From Chloroflexota bacterium (GTDB lineage Bacteria; Chloroflexota; UBA6077; CF-72): a DNA stretch of 7,542 nt. Positions 5,425 through 7,542 of this stretch are shown here, in pieces. The notes under the pieces were generated by a model. That model was not told the origin of the DNA, did not search any database, and saw only the letters and a program-made list of their open reading frames with translations. The stretch spans positions 1 through 7,542 of the forward strand of contig JAFAWJ010001097.1 of the NCBI GenBank assembly GCA_019242065.1, in the 5' to 3' direction. Position 1 is the first letter of the stretch. Each line of letters begins with the position of its first letter. A program made the position numbers and the translations under genes.

Positions 5425-6503
5425 ACGTGCTCCGCCGGTGTACCCACCAGCGTGCGCTCCAGGGCCGTGTGCAGCTGCGCGGCGCGATGTGCAAACGTGT
5501 GCTCGGCCATCACCCGGCATCGCGCGGCCGTGCCAATCGCCTGGCGGCGTGCTGGAGTGAGTGCGTCGAGGTGGGCTTCGACCTCAACTTGCGAATTCGC
5601 GAGGAGCACCTCGCGACCTGGCTCCAGCACGTGGTCCAGTCCGGGCCAGGTGTCGCTGATGATGCAGGCGCCACAGGCGGCGGCCTCGAACAGTCGCGAG
5701 GCGGGCGACCATCCGTACGCGCGCATGGCGTCGCGTGTGAGGTTCAAGGTCGCGGTGGTGCTGGAGTAAAACGCGGCGTGCTCGCGCGGGTACAGGTGCG
5801 CGATGTGGCGCACATTCGGTGGCAGGCGCATCGGCGGATACTGGGGTCCGGCGATCAGGAAGCCGTCGTCGGGCCGCCGCTCGGCAGTGCGCAGCAAAAA
5901 CGCTTCCAGGCGTGCCTGTCGATCCGGCGCGTAGGTGCCCATGTATCCCAACGAACCCCGAAAACGTGGCTCGACGTCCACCGGGTAGTACAGCAGCGGG
6001 TCGACTCCACAAAAGAGCGCCTCGGCCCGGCGTGCGTGCCAGCGCTTCTCCAGCTCGTCCAGGGCAGGTCCACCAGTGAACGAGAAGTAGGTCTCGAAGT
6101 GAGGGATCTGGTCGCCACGCAGATAGTCGGTGTGGCCACTGGTGGCCAGGGCCGTGAGCGTGACAGGCGTATCGATGTCGTAGAAAAACACGGGCCGGTC
6201 TCGCGAGAGTAGCCAGTCGATCAGTGCGGCCCCGTCCGGTACATAAGAGCCGACGAGTAGTGTATCGGACTTCGCGACGGCGGACTCGGCCTCGTGGCGC
6301 CAGTCCTCGTAGAAGCGCAGATCGCAGTACTCAGCAGACGGAACGTCGCGGTTCGAGCGGTACCACTCCACGTCGCGCTCGAAGAATGTGATCTCCCATC
6401 CGAGCGCAGCCAGCTCGCGGCACAAACCACGAAAGGGAATCGCATGCCCATTGCCCCAGGATGACGACAGGCTCAGGCCGAAAATGACAAGGCGCCGGCT
6501 CAT
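5421..6503 (-). CDS. CgeB-like glycosyltransferase (GT-B fold)
   Basis: The product has 360 residues. It starts with a Rossmann-like strand and the motif SLSSSWGNGHAIPFRGL (11-27). FYDIDTP (107-113), LGYMGTYAPDRQ (185-196) and a C-terminal nucleotide-sugar-binding region follow: LPPNVRHIAHL (227-237), ATLNLTRDAM (251-260) and SRLFEAAACGACIISDTW (269-286). E273 in LFEAAACG corresponds to the conserved donor-binding Glu of GT-B enzymes. This order matches the CgeB / Glyco_trans_1_2 group, cytoplasmic enzymes that transfer a sugar from a nucleotide donor. Donor and acceptor are not predictable. ATG 6503 overlaps the TGA of the upstream paralogue (ATGA), and the TGA at 5421-5423 overlaps the GTG of the next gene, so it is translationally coupled on both sides. 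Length is normal and I see no lesion. Confidence 0.9.
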   Translation of the reverse strand: MSRRLVIFGLSLSSSWGNGHAIPFRGLCRELAALGWEITFFERDVEWYRSNRDVPSAEYCDLRFYEDWRHEAESAVAKSDTLLVGSYVPDGAALIDWLLSRDRPVFFYDIDTPVTLTALATSGHTDYLRGDQIPHFETYFSFTGGPALDELEKRWHARRAEALFCGVDPLLYYPVDVEPRFRGSLGYMGTYAPDRQARLEAFLLRTAERRPDDGFLIAGPQYPPMRLPPNVRHIAHLYPREHAAFYSSTTATLNLTRDAMRAYGWSPASRLFEAAACGACIISDTWPGLDHVLEPGREVLLANSQVEVEAHLDALTPARRQAIGTAARCRVMAEHTFAHRAAQLHTALERTLVGTPAEHV

Positions 6504-7542
6504 CCGGCGTGTCCCACGCCGTCGAAGACCAGCGAGGCTTCGAAGTCGCGCGCACGTTGGGCGTAGGTGTGATCGTCCAGGACGCGGCGGCGGGCGGCGG
6601 CGCCGATAACGTGTGGCGGCGAGCCTCCTTCACCACGAAGGTAGCCAGCGATGTCCTGTGCAGTGGAGGCGACCAGAATTTCGGATCCCGCGTCGAAAAA
6701 AGTCGAGATGCCATCCCAGGCGTCGGTGACGACGCACGCCCCGCAGCCGGCGGCCTCGAAGACGCGCGTCGGCGGACTGTAGCCCGTGGCGGCCATGTCG
6801 GCACGATTGATATTCAGCACGAAACGCGCGGAGCAATTCCAGGCGCGGTGCTCGCTGGTCGGTACGTGGCCGATCCAGCGCACGTTGGGCGGCATCGGTA
6901 CGTCGCCCCAGCCGCTGCCGCCGAGCACGAAAGCGGCGTGGGGTGCCAGTTCGGCGGCGCGGAAGAACAGGTCATGCACGCGTTGCTCGCGATCGGGCAT
7001 GCGATTGCCCATGAACAGCAGGTCGCACGTCTTGTCGGCCTGCGGTGGAACGGGGAAGTACTCGTCCGGATCGACCGCGTTGTAGAGCAGCAGGGTGCGC
7101 CGGGCGCCGAGCCCGGCGTAGGCCGCTTCGACCGGTGGACCGCCGCCGTACAGCAGGATCCAGTCGTATGCGGGGATCAACGCGCGAAACGTCACCGCCG
7201 AATCAAGAGGTTCGGCACGCGCGGCGGCCAGCGTTTGCGGCGCGTCGACATCCCAGAAGGCGACCAGGGTGGACGGACCGCCCAGTTCCAGGACCGCGGA
7301 CGCCAGCTCCATGTCCCAGCCGCCGACTCCGCTGCACTTGGCCACCAGGTCTGCCCCACGTGCGCGTCGCACTTCGCGCTCCAGGTCATTCCAATCCCGA
7401 CACACGCGCACGCTCGCGTAGGGTGGGTCAGTCTCCAGGTCGCGATGCGTCTGACGCTCGTAGAGGTCCGGCTCCACGAAGACGACCTGGTGGCCACGGG
7501 CGTGGAGCGCCTTGCACATCCCGCGGTAATACGTTGCCGCGC
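6500..7542 (-). CDS. CgeB-like glycosyltransferase, 5' end outside the window
   Basis: The frame is open to the right edge. It begins AATYYRGMCKALHARGHQVV, which aligns with HAIPFRGLCRELAALGWEIT of the downstream glycosyltransferase, so the first ~20 residues lie beyond 7542. ATG 7517-7519 is therefore internal, not the start. Visible are 346 residues with the same landmarks as the paralogue: AFWDVDAPQTL, LLFMGNRMPDREQRV, MPPNVRWIGHVPTSEHRAW, FVLNINRADM and TRVFEAAGCGACVVTDAW, which contains the donor-binding Glu. It should be a cytoplasmic GT-B enzyme of the CgeB / Glyco_trans_1_2 group, with sugar donor and acceptor unknown. Its TGA (6500-6502) overlaps the next ATG. The two proteins are clearly related but well diverged, so they are probably old tandem duplicates with different acceptors or steps in the same glycan. 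Confidence 0.9.
   Translation of the reverse strand, partial: AATYYRGMCKALHARGHQVVFVEPDLYERQTHRDLETDPPYASVRVCRDWNDLEREVRRARGADLVAKCSGVGGWDMELASAVLELGGPSTLVAFWDVDAPQTLAAARAEPLDSAVTFRALIPAYDWILLYGGGPPVEAAYAGLGARRTLLLYNAVDPDEYFPVPPQADKTCDLLFMGNRMPDREQRVHDLFFRAAELAPHAAFVLGGSGWGDVPMPPNVRWIGHVPTSEHRAWNCSARFVLNINRADMAATGYSPPTRVFEAAGCGACVVTDAWDGISTFFDAGSEILVASTAQDIAGYLRGEGGSPPHVIGAAARRRVLDDHTYAQRARDFEASLVFDGVGHAG
6505..6521 (-). repeat. Hairpin just upstream of the second glycosyltransferase start
   Basis: CGGCGTG (minus strand 6521-6515 and its partner 6511-6505) forms a perfect 7-bp stem around a three-base loop, ending one base before ATG 6503. It falls in the last codons of the upstream gene (DGVGHAG). 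It could mask initiation until the upstream ribosome melts it, which would enforce coupling, or it may be a chance product of GC-rich DNA. No Shine-Dalgarno core stands out apart from the GGGA of the loop. Confidence 0.3.

Noticed and set aside
5001..6212. Long + strand open frame (403 codons) opposite the glycosyltransferase genes
   Set aside because: Its translation is Arg/Ala/Ser-rich without domain motifs and mirrors the GC-rich minus-strand genes, which have clear GT-B motifs and coupled starts. It is an antisense shadow.

Overview
The window is GC-rich bacterial DNA with Shine-Dalgarno sites, GTG starts and 4-nt gene overlaps. The protein families fit a proteobacterium, for example a Burkholderiales member or a rhizobia-like alphaproteobacterium. 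That placement is a guess from family content; no rRNA, tRNA or marker gene is present. I see no IS element, CRISPR array or origin.

Region 1 (1 to about 830, + strand) is a graveyard of two broken genes. First comes the C-terminal end of an acetate-uptake (GPR1/FUN34/YaaH) transporter with an in-frame TGA. It is joined to a frameshifted remnant of the N-terminal domain of a glycogen-debranching-like enzyme (GDE_N_bis type).

Region 2 (831-4318, + strand) is an intact, tightly packed three-gene operon. It encodes (i) a membrane protein built from two tandem copies of a ~150-residue, four-helix unit, (ii) a gluconate 2-dehydrogenase subunit 3-like protein and (iii) a GMC-family FAD oxidoreductase. 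Each gene has a visible ribosome binding site; the third one's overlaps the stop codon of the second. No cytochrome c subunit is encoded here, although classical three-subunit gluconate/sorbitol dehydrogenases have one. The duplicated membrane protein may take the place of the membrane anchor or electron-transfer partner. This is the most interesting system in the window.

Region 3 (about 4319-4926) holds a short non-coding stretch and, on the minus strand, a dps (ferritin-like) pseudogene. It is frameshifted, lacks its C-terminal part and has Asn in place of one ferroxidase His.

Region 4 (about 4814-7542, minus strand) is a translationally coupled operon. In transcription order it holds a CgeB-like glycosyltransferase running off the right edge, a second CgeB-like glycosyltransferase, an unrecognised 109-residue helical protein, and a short unrecognised reading frame that runs into the dps remnant. 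Successive genes overlap by ATGA, GTGA and ATGA. The two glycosyltransferases are paralogues and probably act in one surface or secreted glycan pathway.

Overall, two intact gene blocks are surrounded by three decayed metabolic or stress genes, which suggests a rearranging accessory region.
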